64,000 bases of DNA from Saccharomycopsis phalli (GCA_020342235.1 CP073212.1:434001-498000), one strand, 5' to 3'; numbered from the stretch's first letter, positions 41,440 through 51,520 are shown. Numbers and translations: made by a program. Notes: generated by a model from the sequence alone, not told the origin.

Positions 41440-43734
41440 CTAAGAGTTGAGGAACTTGATGAGCTTGTCTCTGCCCTTTAGTTTTATTAATCGCTGGATG
41501 TATAGTAAGTCTTGTAGATCGTTTTGTGAGATGCCGTTTAACGATATTTCCGGGTGGGATTCCGGGGACAGTTGCGGCAGGATTGCGGAGAGGAGTTTTC
41601 CGTTTTTGTAGTGGTTCTGGAAGATGTGGGACGGTTTGAAGGAGTCGATGTTGGGGTCTGAGTCGTCTTTGATGGAGTCTCCGTTTGGGTCTGAGCTGAT
41701 GAAGTCGATGTGGTCTAGTTTAGAGTCTGAGTAGTCGCTTTGCTCGATGATGTCCATGCGGGAGTCTTCGGAATAGTCGAGGTTTTCGGAGTCGATATTT
41801 TTGGCGGAGTCGATGTTTTCAGAGTCGGCGGTTTTGGAGACGATGTTGTTTGAGCGAGGGGCATTGGTGTCTCCGGAGGCTTTGATACTTCCCGAAGTTT
41901 CAGGGTCTTCGGAGACGCCAATGTCTTCAAATGCTTCGATGATGTCTCCGTCTGAATCGTCCTTGGTGACGGAGTCGCCGCTTTCGCTGTCGAGGATTTC
42001 GAGGTGGATTTTATCGGGCGAGGGGGATTTTGATGGGGATTTTGGGGATTTTGGGAACTTTGGGAGAGACTTTGAGGGATGGGTGAGGAAGGAGTGGATT
42101 GGGGATTCTAGTTTGACATTGGCATGTTTGTGTGGGGGATTGGTTTGCAAGTTGGAATCAATTGCCTGGGTTTCCTTTTCCACATGCTCCTCCATATTTT
42201 CGTCCTCCACATGCTCCTTCTTTTCCCTCGCCTCCCTCTCCTCGTCCTTCTTCTTCTTCTTCTCCTCGTCCTCCTTCTTCTCCTCCTTCTTCTTCTCCTT
42301 CTTCTTCTCCTCCTCCTCCTTCTTCTTCTTCTCCTCCTCCTCCTCCTCCTCCACCTTTGTCTCCCCCTCCTTCTTCTCCCCCAATTTAAACAACCCTTGA
42401 GCCACTTGCACAATCTCCATCCCCTCCTTGGCATACTTCCCCGCCAACTTGTCCAACGCCTCCATCTGCGCTCTCCTGCTCGCCACAATATCCGAATTCC
42501 GGTCGTTGCGGATCTTACAGGCAAACTCGCGGATGAGCGCCGACTCTGGAAGCCGGTAAATCACCAGGCTGGCGTAGTTGCGGAGCAAATGCTTGGGGAT
42601 CGACCCTGCGACTCCGCCAGGGATATCATGGCCGACGTACAGAGGCAAGTCGTTGAGAATGTCAATGTCCAACGCCTTAAACCCGCGGGTCACTGCGACG
42701 TCGACGACGGGACTCTTCTTTGCGCGGCGGTGTTTTGGTGCCAAGTCCTCGACGTGGTTCGGGCACTTCCACTTTGTGCCGAGCATTTTCACCGACGGAA
42801 GCGGCGGATCGAGGCAGTCGAGATGCCATGCCAAGGGACAGTACTCGCACTGGGCCAATTCACGATGGATGCCCGAGAGACCGCACTTGTAGCACAAGTA
42901 CGGGGCGCCCAGCTTGCCGTAGACCTTGACCGGGTCCAACTGCTGGAGAACGCCCTTTTTCGCCTCGGTGGACTTCATGTCGTCGTCGAGGTACTCGCCA
43001 TGAGCGCCCAGCGACACCCCCGCAAAGTGTTCGCGGATGAGCCGTGGAAGTTCAAACTTGTGCGGATTGGTGTGCGCGAGCCGGTCGAGGAGCGGGCCGA
43101 ACGCGCCCGTGGAGTGGCCCGGCCGCGCGGCGCACAGGCGGCAGTACCAGTCGCCCTCGGGCAAGCTGTCGGCGTCGAGCGGCGGGTCGAGGCAGCCGAA
43201 ATGGAAGCTGCGCGGGCACCCCTCGCAGCACAAAAACAGGCCCGGCTCCCGGCACGCGCTGCAAAAGTCCTCGTTGTGGTCCGTCGGCGGCCCGGCGGGT
43301 TCCTTGCGCCGGCGGCGCGCGCGCGGCACCTTCAAGCGGAGCACAGGCAACTTTGGGCGCACGCTGCTGGGCCGGGTGAGCCCGTCAGAGGCGCCGGTGA
43401 CTAGCAGCAGGTCGAGCTGCGCCTTGGCCGCCGGGTCGGGCGACCGCGCGCGCTTGCGGCACTCTTTTTTCAACTTCTCGGGCGGGCCGGACTCCAACGG
43501 GAGCCCGGTGGCGACGGCGGCGGTGCTGCTGCCGCTGGCGGCGTCGATCTGCGCGATCGCGTCGCGTCCGTCGTTCTCGTCGCCAATGAACTCGACCTGG
43601 TTGTGGCGGTTCATGCGGAAGTATTTGGAGATGTTCTCCGTCTTGACCTCGCGCGGCTCCTCAAGCCGCTTCGAGCGCCGCTGGCGGCCTCGGCGCTTTG
43701 GCTCGGGCCACGACGCGTTCTTCACGCCACTCAT
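41440..43734 (-). CDS. RCO1: Rco1-like double PHD-finger subunit of Rpd3S histone deacetylase
   Basis: Rpd3S deacetylates histones over transcribed genes, guided by H3K36 methylation. The 764-residue product has an N-terminal basic region, then PHD1 (about 155-205) with DFCSACREPGLFLCCEGCPR, SFHFGCLDPPLD and DWYCRLC, then PHD2 (about 275-330) with CYKCGLSG, CEYCPLAWHLDCLDPPLP and WKCPNH. A following region (about 345-445) corresponds to the conserved Rco1 middle domain. The C-terminal 300 residues are low complexity: a Glu/Lys block (EEEEEKKKKEEEEKKKEKKK) then Ser/Asp-rich repeats. Two close PHD fingers with these spacings match S. cerevisiae Rco1 (684 aa). The 3' end touches VPS54 without a gap. 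Confidence 0.85.
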   Translation of the reverse strand: MSGVKNASWPEPKRRGRQRRSKRLEEPREVKTENISKYFRMNRHNQVEFIGDENDGRDAIAQIDAASGSSTAAVATGLPLESGPPEKLKKECRKRARSPDPAAKAQLDLLLVTGASDGLTRPSSVRPKLPVLRLKVPRARRRRKEPAGPPTDHNEDFCSACREPGLFLCCEGCPRSFHFGCLDPPLDADSLPEGDWYCRLCAARPGHSTGAFGPLLDRLAHTNPHKFELPRLIREHFAGVSLGAHGEYLDDDMKSTEAKKGVLQQLDPVKVYGKLGAPYLCYKCGLSGIHRELAQCEYCPLAWHLDCLDPPLPSVKMLGTKWKCPNHVEDLAPKHRRAKKSPVVDVAVTRGFKALDIDILNDLPLYVGHDIPGGVAGSIPKHLLRNYASLVIYRLPESALIREFACKIRNDRNSDIVASRRAQMEALDKLAGKYAKEGMEIVQVAQGLFKLGEKKEGETKVEEEEEEEKKKKEEEEKKKEKKKEEKKEDEEKKKKKDEEREAREKKEHVEDENMEEHVEKETQAIDSNLQTNPPHKHANVKLESPIHSFLTHPSKSLPKFPKSPKSPSKSPSPDKIHLEILDSESGDSVTKDDSDGDIIEAFEDIGVSEDPETSGSIKASGDTNAPRSNNIVSKTADSENIDSAKNIDSENLDYSEDSRMDIIEQSDYSDSKLDHIDFISSDPNGDSIKDDSDPNIDSFKPSHIFQNHYKNGKLLSAILPQLSPESHPEISLNGISQNDLQDLLYIQRLIKLKGRDKLIKFLNS

Positions 43735-44279
43735 GGGTCGCTGGTAAGGGTTTTTGGCACGTGGTCAATGTGCTGGAACTGAAGAGGCCAGGCCAGTGAT
43801 ATCTAGGCGTCTGGTGATATCTAGGCGTGCCGTTGACGTGGATGTATCTCGTCAGCTGTCTAGTCAATGTCTCAACGCGTCTCTAACGTGTCTCTAACGT
43901 ATCTCTAACGTGTCTGTAATGTATCTTTGTCCAGTCCAACGTGTCCAACGTAGTCGTTTATCTGGCACTGATTCAAGTTGTGCTCGAGGTACGAAAATAA
44001 AATTCACTGACCAGTGCTTCGTGACGCGCCGCCCATGCACCCCGGGGTTAAGGCGGATATCCAGCACAATTGTCTAGTCGGTTAGTAGGCATTGGAATTT
44101 TCCAATTCCGCGTAGAGCTAGTCTAGAGTTAGTGTAGAGTGGACTAGTGTGTCTGATCAAGGCCAAGCCGTAGACTGAGTGTGAAAATACGAGATCAAAT
44201 ACATACAACTACAAGATATAAATACAAGATACAGGATATGAATACAAGATGCAAATACAAGATGCAATATATAAGATAC

Positions 44280-44460
44280 TAGTAAGATGATTAGCAAAAT
44301 GACAAGATTGGCCAGTAAGATGATTAGCAAAATGACAAGATTGGCCAGTAAGATGATTAGTAAGATTGACAAGCAAGATTGACTAGTAAGATTGACAAAC
44401 AAGATTGACAATTGGCTAGGAGAATTGACTAGCAAAATAACTAGCAAGTTTGACCAGCAA
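44280..44460. repeat. 33-bp and AGATTGAC tandem repeats
   Basis: Two complete AAGATGATTAGCAAAATGAC plus AAGATTGGCCAGT units followed by shorter AAGATTGACTAGT and AAGATTGACAA units. Confidence 0.75.
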
Positions 44461-44892
44461 GTTTAGAATCTCTTGGATTGGTATTGTATAGATTGTATAA
44501 TTGGCCATTGGATTGAACCTTGGTGGTTTCATCTTAGATCTATTCCTATTGAATCTACCTACTTGTCAATCCAGTCTACCTACTTACCAGCTTAATATTT
44601 ATTTGTATTTAGCTACATATTGTCGCTGGCATGGTTATTCAACGAATACTTCACTCAGGAAAATCCCGAGGCAGCATTTCTAAAGAAAACCTCACCAACT
44701 CTCCAGGATTAAAATTTCATTGGAGTGGTTGTGTTACGTAGCGTTTCTGGTGACTGTGAAAGAAACTTGGCCGCCATCGTTGCCAAGTTTCACTGCCGAA
44801 TCTCGCCATGTTCTTGAGGAATCATGTTCCAACACGTTCTGGTAAACTCAATGAGTTCTCGGACCTTTTCGACTTATTCTACTTTATTACTT

Positions 44893-45045
44893 TTCTATTC
44901 CATTTTGCCTATTTACTCTCTATTCCATTTTGCCTATTTACTCTCTATTCCATTTTGCCTATTTACTCTCTATTCCATTTTGCCTATTTACTCTCTATTC
45001 CATTTTGCCTATTTACTCTCTATTCCATTTTGCCTATTTACTTTT
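44893..45045. repeat. 24-bp tandem repeat
   Basis: Six near-perfect 24-bp units (CTCTATTCCATTTTGCC plus TATTTA) followed by diverged CATTCTGCC/CATTCTACCCAATTACT units up to R1. The same diverged units recur between R1 and R3, so the block containing both hairpin repeats looks locally duplicated. Confidence 0.85.
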
Positions 45046-45245
45046 CTACTCATTCTACCCAATGACTGCTCTGCTCATTCTGCCTGTTTGCTGCTACACA
45101 TTTTGTCCAACTACTGCTCTACTCATTCCATCCAACTACCTCACCACTCATTCTGCCCATTTACTTAAACACTCCATTCGCCTGCCTTCTTCTCTACTTC
45201 ATTCTACCTAATTACTTGCTAACTCCATAACAATGTTTATTCAAG

Positions 45246-45358
45246 GCTATAGCTATACTAGCCTCCCAGAGGAGACTGATACTTTGCCGTCTACGACAAA
45301 TGACAGCGCCGCTATGTAGGTCAAAAGAAAACTCTGTGGCAGGGAAAAAACTTTCAAC
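45246..45358 (+). repeat. Dispersed hairpin repeat, copy R1
   Basis: Blocks in order: GCTATAGCTATACTAG, CCTCCCAGAGG, ATACTTTGCCGTCTACGAC, GACAGCGCCGC, GTCAAAAGAAAACTCTGTGG, AACTTTCAAC. CCTC/GAGG can pair, and CCGTC can pair with GACAG with one mismatch. It matches R2 across the whole length. Confidence 0.8.
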
Positions 45359-45542
45359 ATGTTGGTGAATATGCCGTCGACTCCATTTTACCCAATTACT
45401 TCACCACTCATGCCACCTAACTTCTCTACTCATGCCACCCAATCACTTCACCATTCATTCTGCCTATTTGCTTCTACACCATTTTGTCCAATTCCTATCT
45501 ACTCATTCTATCCAATTACTGTAATAATACATTATTCATTTC

Positions 45543-45664
45543 GATAGCTACCCTAGGCTCCCCCGGAGGGCGATATTGATATTTCACCGTCTAAAAAACA
45601 ATGGACGGCGCCGCTAATTCTTGAGTCGAGAGAAAACCCTAAATATTTAATAAAAACATTCAAC
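45543..45664 (+). repeat. Dispersed hairpin repeat, copy R3
   Basis: Blocks: GATAGCTACCCTAG, CTCCCCCGGAG, ATATTTCACCGTC, GGACGGCGCCGC, GTCGAGAGAAAACCCT, AAACATTCAAC. CTCC/GGAG pairs, and CCGTC/GACGG forms a perfect five-pair stem around TAAAAAACAATG. It starts 297 bp after R1, in the same orientation. Confidence 0.7.
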
Positions 45665-46251
45665 TTGATCTTTAAGAAACTGACGAGAAATGCCTTAGAA
45701 GGAGCCGTAGAATCTCGCTCCTAGGACTACCTGTCCAGCCGCCCTTCCTGTGATGCTATAAAAAAAAGAAATCTACCCATACAGCACTAATGTGTAAATT
45801 CCTACAAGAAAATAAACTGATTTTGCGTCTGTAAAGAGGTGGCAAATCTGCGCTCTAGTTATGAGGCCTTTTCCTATTGTTTTCTGAGTGAATACCTCTA
45901 AACTTGGGCATGATGGGTCTTGAAGCATGGAGGGATTGTCGCACCTAGTGCACTTTGGATCGTAATCAAGGTTAAGCCGTTTATTGATGGTTCCTGATAC
46001 CAAGCTTTTCCACTTGGAAGTTGGCTGACTAGGCTTAAAATATTCTGCGGACCAGTCAAGGCCTCTGTGAGTAGGAGCTTGCCTTTAACAATTGAAACCA
46101 TCGGTGAATCCGTTTCCTGTAGAATTATATAGTGGGCTGGGAGATTAATCTCACCAGTTTCCCAATTACATCTCTACTCATTCTCCCGTCACAATGACAA
46201 TGCCCTAGCCAAGCCCATTTCCTTTTACAGAGTAAACAAGCCTTGTTCAAC

Positions 46252-46310
46252 GTATAGATAGTACGACTTTTTTGAATAGTCAACGAAGTATATTTAGCTA
46301 TTATATTACA
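46252..46310 (+). repeat. Dispersed TATA module, copy B
   Basis: GTATAGATAGTACGACTTTT, then TTGAATAGTCAACGAAGTA, then TATTTAGCTATT. The right end diverges earlier than in copies C and D. Homology extends leftward into a CCATTTCCTTTTAC block shared with copy D. Confidence 0.55.
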
Positions 46311-46862
46311 TCTCAATCTTATTTATATTGTGTAATTTGTTGTATCTTTAGATTTGTTCTTGCATGTCTTTAGCCATTACGTGCATCTCTACATTATCTC
46401 GAAACAAACTGTCAGGCTGGTCCATTTCTTGTTTTTGTTGTCATTTTCATTTTCATTTCACTTCCATCTCACTTCCATTTCTCATTGAACGTGTATAAAT
46501 TCATACCTATTCTAATTCTTCCTAATACATGACTCAAACTCCTACAATCACCCTTTGTCCATTACTTTATCCACTCATCTAAATACACCTTTCATATCAC
46601 ACTGCCTTTTACACCTTTGTATCACCTGTAATAAAGGATTACAAGACTTTCCTGAGGCTACACTAATACATTCGTTTCTCATATGCTTCTTGGCTACCAC
46701 AATATCCATCTTTCCGGTAATTGTGCTCGTCTTTGGCATTAGCTCTTCTTCCTTTTATCCGTAGTGCTTTATTTCTCCCTGAATCTACCGTCTTTGAAAT
46801 TAACCAGTCCCAATAGGCCTTAGTTCTTCTCTGAAAAAAAGGTCATTTCATTTCAACTTCAA

Positions 46863-46938
46863 GTATAAATAGCCAGGCTTTTCTCTGGATAGTATATCAA
46901 TGTATTTTAGCTATTTCACCAACTCGTATCATAGCTAT
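46863..46938 (+). repeat. Dispersed TATA module, copy C
   Basis: GTATAAATAGCCAGGCTTTT, then CTGGATAGTATATCAATGTA, then TTTTAGCTATTTCACC, then AACTCGTATCATAG. Very close to copy D. It is non-coding, and no open frame follows. Confidence 0.65.
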
Positions 46939-47103
46939 CACATCCCCATATTACCGATATTCACCTTTCATATCCACACTATTCCATCTCTACACGTGTA
47001 TCCAATTCCTTACCAAAATATACTCACAATTCACTACTTGTAAATCTACCCACTCGTCCCAATCTATTCGACTCTACAGTCAATACGCATACCACGTAAT
47101 CAT

Positions 47104-49428
47104 TCACTTCTTATACAATTCAATCTTCTTGCTCAACTCCTCGCTATTACTCTCCAACCATTTCAACGAATTCAAGTGGTTGTTCATCAACTTGATAATA
47201 TCAGACAACATATTCTCCCCTCCCTTGCCATCCTTCACATTCTCCTCCTTGTAAATCGTACCATTAAACTTTTGGTTCACTTGGTTGATATCCCCAATCA
47301 AAGTCACCAAATCGTTCGTCAAGCCGTCCAAAGTATCGTCCAAAATAACCGCCTTACTGTACACATTCTCCCGCTTCTTGTCATTCGCCAACTTGTTGCT
47401 GTTATTCACACCTGCACCACCCTCATTCACATTCAACAAAATACTACTATCCTGCTGATATATCTCGTTGATCTTCCCATCGTAATAGTCCAAAAAGTTC
47501 TCGATATCCTCCTGCTGCTTCTCCAAATACAACAAATTCTGGTCAACCGTCGTAGACAATTGCTCTGCTTCCAACACATTCAGGTATAGCTTCGACAACT
47601 TCTCGGAATTCTCAGTCAATACCTTATCCCACTTGTTCACCGACTCAGAGTAAACGTTGAAATAGCTCTGGCATGTTGACATCTTGTTCGCCCAGTTCTT
47701 GATCAAGTCCTGCACAGTCTGGTTCTCCAACGAAACAGGCTCCACCGTCACATTGGTCTTTTTAACTTCAGCCTGCTCACTCTTACCAGTACCAGAAAAT
47801 GTCACCGACTTGTCATCCTTCTTTTCCGCCTTGTCGCCTAGACTAAGCCCAGCCGATTTGTCGTCCTTCTTTTCCTCAGGTTTGCTTAAACTGAACCCAG
47901 AAGCTGGCTTGTCGTCTTTCTTTTCCCCTGTTTTGCCCAAGCTGAATCCAGAAGCTGGCTTGTCTTCTTTCTTTTCTGTCTTATTTCCAAAGCTAAATCC
48001 CGAAGTTGGCTTGTCTTCCTTCTTTTCTGTCTTATTTCCAAAACTAAATCCTGATGTCGGCTTGTCGTCCTTCTTTTCCCCTGGTTTACTTAAACTGAAT
48101 CCGGAAGCTGGCTTGTCGTCTTTCTTTGCCTCACTGTTACCAAAGCTAAATCCCGAAGTTGGCTTGTCATCTTTCTTTTCTGTCTTATTTCCAAAACTAA
48201 ATCCCGAAGTTGGCTTGTCGTCTTTCTTTTCTGTTTTATTTCCAAAACTGAATCCCGAAGCTGGAGTGTCCTTCTTTTCAGTTTGATTGCCAAAACTAAA
48301 TCCACTGGACGCAGGTTTATCATCCTTCTTTGCCTCGCTGTTACCAAAGGTAAGTCCAGTAGGTGCTGACAGGTCAAAGTTTTTATCAAACAAGCCGCCA
48401 GAAGAAGATGCACCATCCTTTTTTTCAAGCAAACTGCTGGAAAAAGGAGCATCGCCCTTTTTTTCAAACAATCCTCCTGAAGAAGATGCATTATCCTTCT
48501 TTCCAAACAATCCTCCTGAAGATGGGGCATCATCCTTCTTTCCAAACAAGCTGCCCGTGTTCGTGGTACTTGCATTTGTGCTAGGCTTACCAAATAAACT
48601 TCCAGATCCGCCGGTATTGCTAGATCCAGTATTGCTAGATCCTCCAAATAAGCTTCCAGTATTTCCAGACCCAGTATTGCTAGATCCTCCAAATAAGCTT
48701 CCAGTATTTCCAGACCCAGTATTGCTAGATCCTCCAAACAAGCTTCCAGTATTTCCAGATGCTCCAGTATTTCCAGATGCTCCAGTATTTCCAGATGCTC
48801 CAGTATTTCCAGATGCTCCAGTATTTCCAGATGCTCCAGTATTTCCAGATGCTCCAGTATTGCTAGATCCTCCAAATAAGCTTCCGATATTTCCAGATCC
48901 TGCAGCATTTCCAGACCCAGTATTTCCAGATCCCCCAAATAAACTTCCAGTATTGCCAGATGCTCCAGCATTTCCAGACCCAGTATTTCCAGATCCTCCA
49001 AACAAGCCAGATCCAGAAGTAGTGGAAGAATTATTATTCTGACCAAAGCCTGAAGCGCCTCCAGCAGTATTGCTAGAACTATTTGTGGCATTGCCATTTG
49101 CATTTCCAAAGGTAAACCCAGATCCTCCCGAACTTCCAAAAGCACCGGACGCAGGTTTTTCTGAACTTGCCGAATTGCCTCCAAACAAACTTCCAGTATT
49201 CAGGGACCCATTGGCGCTTCCAGAACCAAACAATCCCCCAGTGTTTTGGCCACTGGTCGACTTGGACGTCAACCCTTGCGAAGTGCCAAAAGACGAGGCA
49301 CCCTGGCTGTTTTTGTTATCAGAACTCGAGCCAAAAGTAAAACCCAGGGGCTTTTGCTGTGAGTTGCTGAATGAAAATTCTAAAAGTCAGTTTGCGATAT
49401 TCCCATATGGCTTCTACTTACGACTCAT
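47104..49428 (-). CDS. NSP1: Nucleoporin Nsp1 (spliced, 7-nt first exon)
   Basis: FG nucleoporin of the central channel (Nsp1-Nup57-Nup49) and of the Nup82 complex. I read two exons on the minus strand: 49422-49428 (ATGAGTC) and 47104-49379. This gives MSQFSFSNSQQKPLGFTFG and 760 residues, a proper FG start. Residues about 1-330 have GLFG/SLFG/FTFG repeats with GNTGAS minisatellite units. Residues about 330-545 have classic charged FSFG spacers (KKDDKPTSGFSFG, a dozen copies). The rest (about 550-760) is the Nsp1 coiled-coil domain (VQDLIKNWANKMSTCQSYF, EKQQEDIENFLDYYDGKI). It is divergent with the coiled-coil gene 95 bp away. Confidence 0.95.
48590..48990 (-). repeat. GNTGAS/GSLFGGS coding minisatellite in NSP1
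   Basis: Tandem 18-bp units (ATTTCCAGATGCTCCAGT on the plus strand) at about 48745-48860 encode GASGNT six to seven times. They are flanked by 48-54-bp units encoding SLFGGSSNTGSGNTG. This expanded the FG region with uncharged spacers. Confidence 0.85.
49380..49421 (-). other. Intron of NSP1 (42 nt)
   Basis: The minus strand reads GTAAGT...AAACTGACTTTTAG. Removal joins ATGAGTC to AATTTTCATTC in frame and restores an FSFS/FTFG-type Nsp1 N-terminus. The branch-like CTGAC lies 4 nt before the terminal TAG. Confidence 0.85.
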
Positions 49429-49523
49429 TGCGTGAACAATCCTTCTGGCAAATGTTTGATTTTATGTGATTCTGGACGGGGCACGCAACCAGTATATAAG
49501 GAGGGTGTGTTTGGAGATGTACC

Positions 49524-50570
49524 ATGGATTACGGCGAAGAGTTGCGTGGGATAAAACGAGGAGGACAGTATATAAACGAAGCTTTGAGGAACAAGGGGTT
49601 GAGTGGGGAGGATGTGTTGTTTATGAGTGTGAATTACAATCGGTTGATTGACTTTGGCAAGGTGGAGAAGATGGTGAGCCAAGGTGAAGAACCGACGCGG
49701 GAGGCGGTTAAAAAGGGAATTGTGTTGAGCGAGACGTTGGTGGAGAATGACAAGAATGTGATAAACGTTGTGTTTTCACTCTTGAAGAATTTGGAGGAGG
49801 CAAAAGCCCAGCAGGAGGAGTTGGTGGAGAAGTTGAAGGAGCAGGAAGCCGAGCTCCGGTTGCAGGAAAGACTGGTGGAGAAGTTGCAGAGACGAAACAG
49901 CGAGCTTGAAAATGAGCTTGGCGTTGCTAAAATAGAAATGAAGGTCCAGCAGCAGCAGGTCCAGCAGCAAAAGTACCAGGAGAAGCAAGTGAGGCAGGAG
50001 AACGATAAGTTGCGAGGAATCATCGATAATATGAAGGCAATGCGCGACGTGGAGATGCGGAAACGGGATAGCGAGTATGAACAAGTTCAGGATAAATTGC
50101 TCGGGCACAACTGGGCCAAAAAGAGAGTGGTGGAGTACACACAAGTTGCACAAGAGATTGTGGACGAGGAGACGCGAAAGTTGATGGTAGATCTGTCTGA
50201 TTTGATTAATAATTTGAGTGGGAACAACAAGGAATATCTTCGGGTCTTGGTCCGGTGTGCTGGATACTTGAACTGGGTGATTGGCAATCGGACGGTTGGA
50301 CCAGGCGAGTTTTTTGAGGATAATCAAGTGGAGGTTGGCAACATGAACGGGGACGATGCCGAGAGTCTTGTATTGGAGGTTTTGCAGGAGTTGTATGAGT
50401 ATTTGAAGCAGCGTGACGAAAAAGAGGAGAGTTTGGCTGGTGAGTTGCAAGACACCAAGGAGAATTGGGAGAGGGCGATACGTACGATGGAGAAGTGGAA
50501 GGATTATGGGGGGCTGAAGGTGGAAATGGAGGGGCGAGTGGAAGGACAAGGATTGATGAGTGATGGATGA
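49524..50570 (+). CDS. Coiled-coil protein, ADIP/Msd1-like
   Basis: The product has 348 residues. A short helical N-terminal domain (about 10-95, INEALRNKGLSGEDVLFMS...NVVFSLLKNLEEA) leads into a long coiled coil (about 90-215, Glu/Lys/Gln-rich with QQQQVQQQ). A second helical part follows (215-320, including SGNNKEYLRVLVRCAGYL). The layout resembles the afadin- and alpha-actinin-binding (ADIP/SSX2IP, fission-yeast Msd1) family, which anchors microtubule minus ends at spindle poles. I did not recognise it with certainty; another coiled-coil family is possible. ATG 49524 is the first one. It is divergent from NSP1 with a 95-bp shared promoter. Confidence 0.6.
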   Translation: MDYGEELRGIKRGGQYINEALRNKGLSGEDVLFMSVNYNRLIDFGKVEKMVSQGEEPTREAVKKGIVLSETLVENDKNVINVVFSLLKNLEEAKAQQEELVEKLKEQEAELRLQERLVEKLQRRNSELENELGVAKIEMKVQQQQVQQQKYQEKQVRQENDKLRGIIDNMKAMRDVEMRKRDSEYEQVQDKLLGHNWAKKRVVEYTQVAQEIVDEETRKLMVDLSDLINNLSGNNKEYLRVLVRCAGYLNWVIGNRTVGPGEFFEDNQVEVGNMNGDDAESLVLEVLQELYEYLKQRDEKEESLAGELQDTKENWERAIRTMEKWKDYGGLKVEMEGRVEGQGLMSDG

Positions 50571-51005
50571 GAAGTACAATCAGAGTAAAGGACAACTTGG
50601 CCCAAATGCCAAGGCAATAGTATTCAATTTGGCCTACAGCTTACAATTGCAATTTTGTAAAATAATATGTAACATTAATCAACCAGTTTAGAGATACAAA
50701 TGTAGTATAATCATGTACTTGACCAATCCCAACCACCTCAATGACATTTAAAAGCTTGAATCTCCAGTCCGTGAATAAATACCACATTAAATTCATTCCA
50801 CCTCGTTAATTCCACTTACAAATTCACCGGTATTCATCTCATTCGCCCATATTTTTCGAAAATCCTCCAATAACCGGACTCAAGCTCATTGTACAATCTG
50901 TAGTATACCAAACTATTACAATCGACTGTGGTGCTGATTCCTGAATATCTTGGGAGTTTGTACACCTCACACGCAACAATTCAGCCCACATCTATATTCA
51001 TTTAA
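50571..51005. other. Convergent spacer
   Basis: 435 bp between the 3' ends of the coiled-coil gene and RSA3. AT-rich; nothing recognised. Confidence 0.4.
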
Positions 51006-51520
51006 TCAACTCTTTGATATTATCCCACGCAACGTCTCCTCATCAAATACATTACCTCCCTCCCGTAGCAAGGTCGCCAAGATAGGTAACGAAAACTCGT
51101 TTAAATCGCTGGCCTTTCTCAAAATATCCAAGTCCCCGTCATAATTTTTCATCACAATGCCCAAATACTCGTCCATCAATGTGTCTTTTTCTCCTTCGAC
51201 CTTGATGTCGCTCTCTTGCTGAATCTCATCCACTGCTGCCACATCCAGCCTTAGTTTTTTGGATATTTCAAACTCGTCTTCTTCTATTTTCCCGAGCGAA
51301 GGTGCAGCCTCTTCTACCAATCTGCTATCTTCAACTGGCAAATTATCTTCGGGGCTTTGATTTACTTCTGCATCGCTATCACTATCGCTACTGCTAGAAC
51401 TGTCACTAAAGTCTAATGTTAGTATTACTGTTTTTATTTTGTTTATGTTTGATTGCTTTTGGCTCTTTTTTACTCACCTTCAGTTCTTCTCTTCTTTCGT
51501 CTTCTGCTCTGTGGTGCCAT
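51006..51520 (-). CDS. RSA3: Ribosome assembly protein 3 (spliced)
   Basis: Nucleolar factor in 60S subunit maturation (S. cerevisiae Rsa3, partner of the Dbp6 complex). Two exons on the minus strand, 51478-51520 and 51006-51412, give 149 residues. Exon 1 encodes MAPQSRRRKKRRTE, a basic nuclear-localisation-like start. Exon 2 opens DFSDSSSSSDSDSDAE. The C-terminal conserved block MDEYLGIVMKNYDGDLDILRKASDLNEFSLPILATLLREG matches the Rsa3 pattern (RKKRRT..SSS..S near the start; DLDeLR...F...SL.iLA..L at the end). Without splicing the frame lacks a sensible start. Confidence 0.8.
51413..51477 (-). other. Intron of RSA3 (65 nt)
   Basis: The minus strand begins GTGAGT, has the exact yeast branch site TACTAAC, and ends TACTAACATTAG, so branch A and acceptor are about 6 nt apart. 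A second acceptor (ACTTTAG) lies 7 nt further but breaks the frame. Confidence 0.9.

Larger units (their letters stand above)
43735..47103. other. 3.4 kb gene-free, repeat-dense region
   Basis: From the RCO1 start to the NSP1 3' end. In order: short ATCTAGGCGT and GTCTCTAACGT repeats (43795-43925), a 33-bp tandem array (44280-44360) with related AGATTGAC units to about 44460, a 24-bp array (44893-45045), hairpin repeats R1 and R3, and promoter-like modules B and C. No open frame shows coding character. Confidence 0.55.

Noticed and set aside
42124-43404. 426-codon plus-strand frame opposite RCO1
   Set aside because: Leu-rich run is the complement of the Glu/Lys-rich and PHD coding sequence; no independent signal.
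45246-45358. Hammerhead-ribozyme reading of R1 (CTGATA ... GAAAAC)
   Set aside because: The core needs CUGANGA and matched stems; the other copies do not keep CTGATA, so the ribozyme motif is not conserved.
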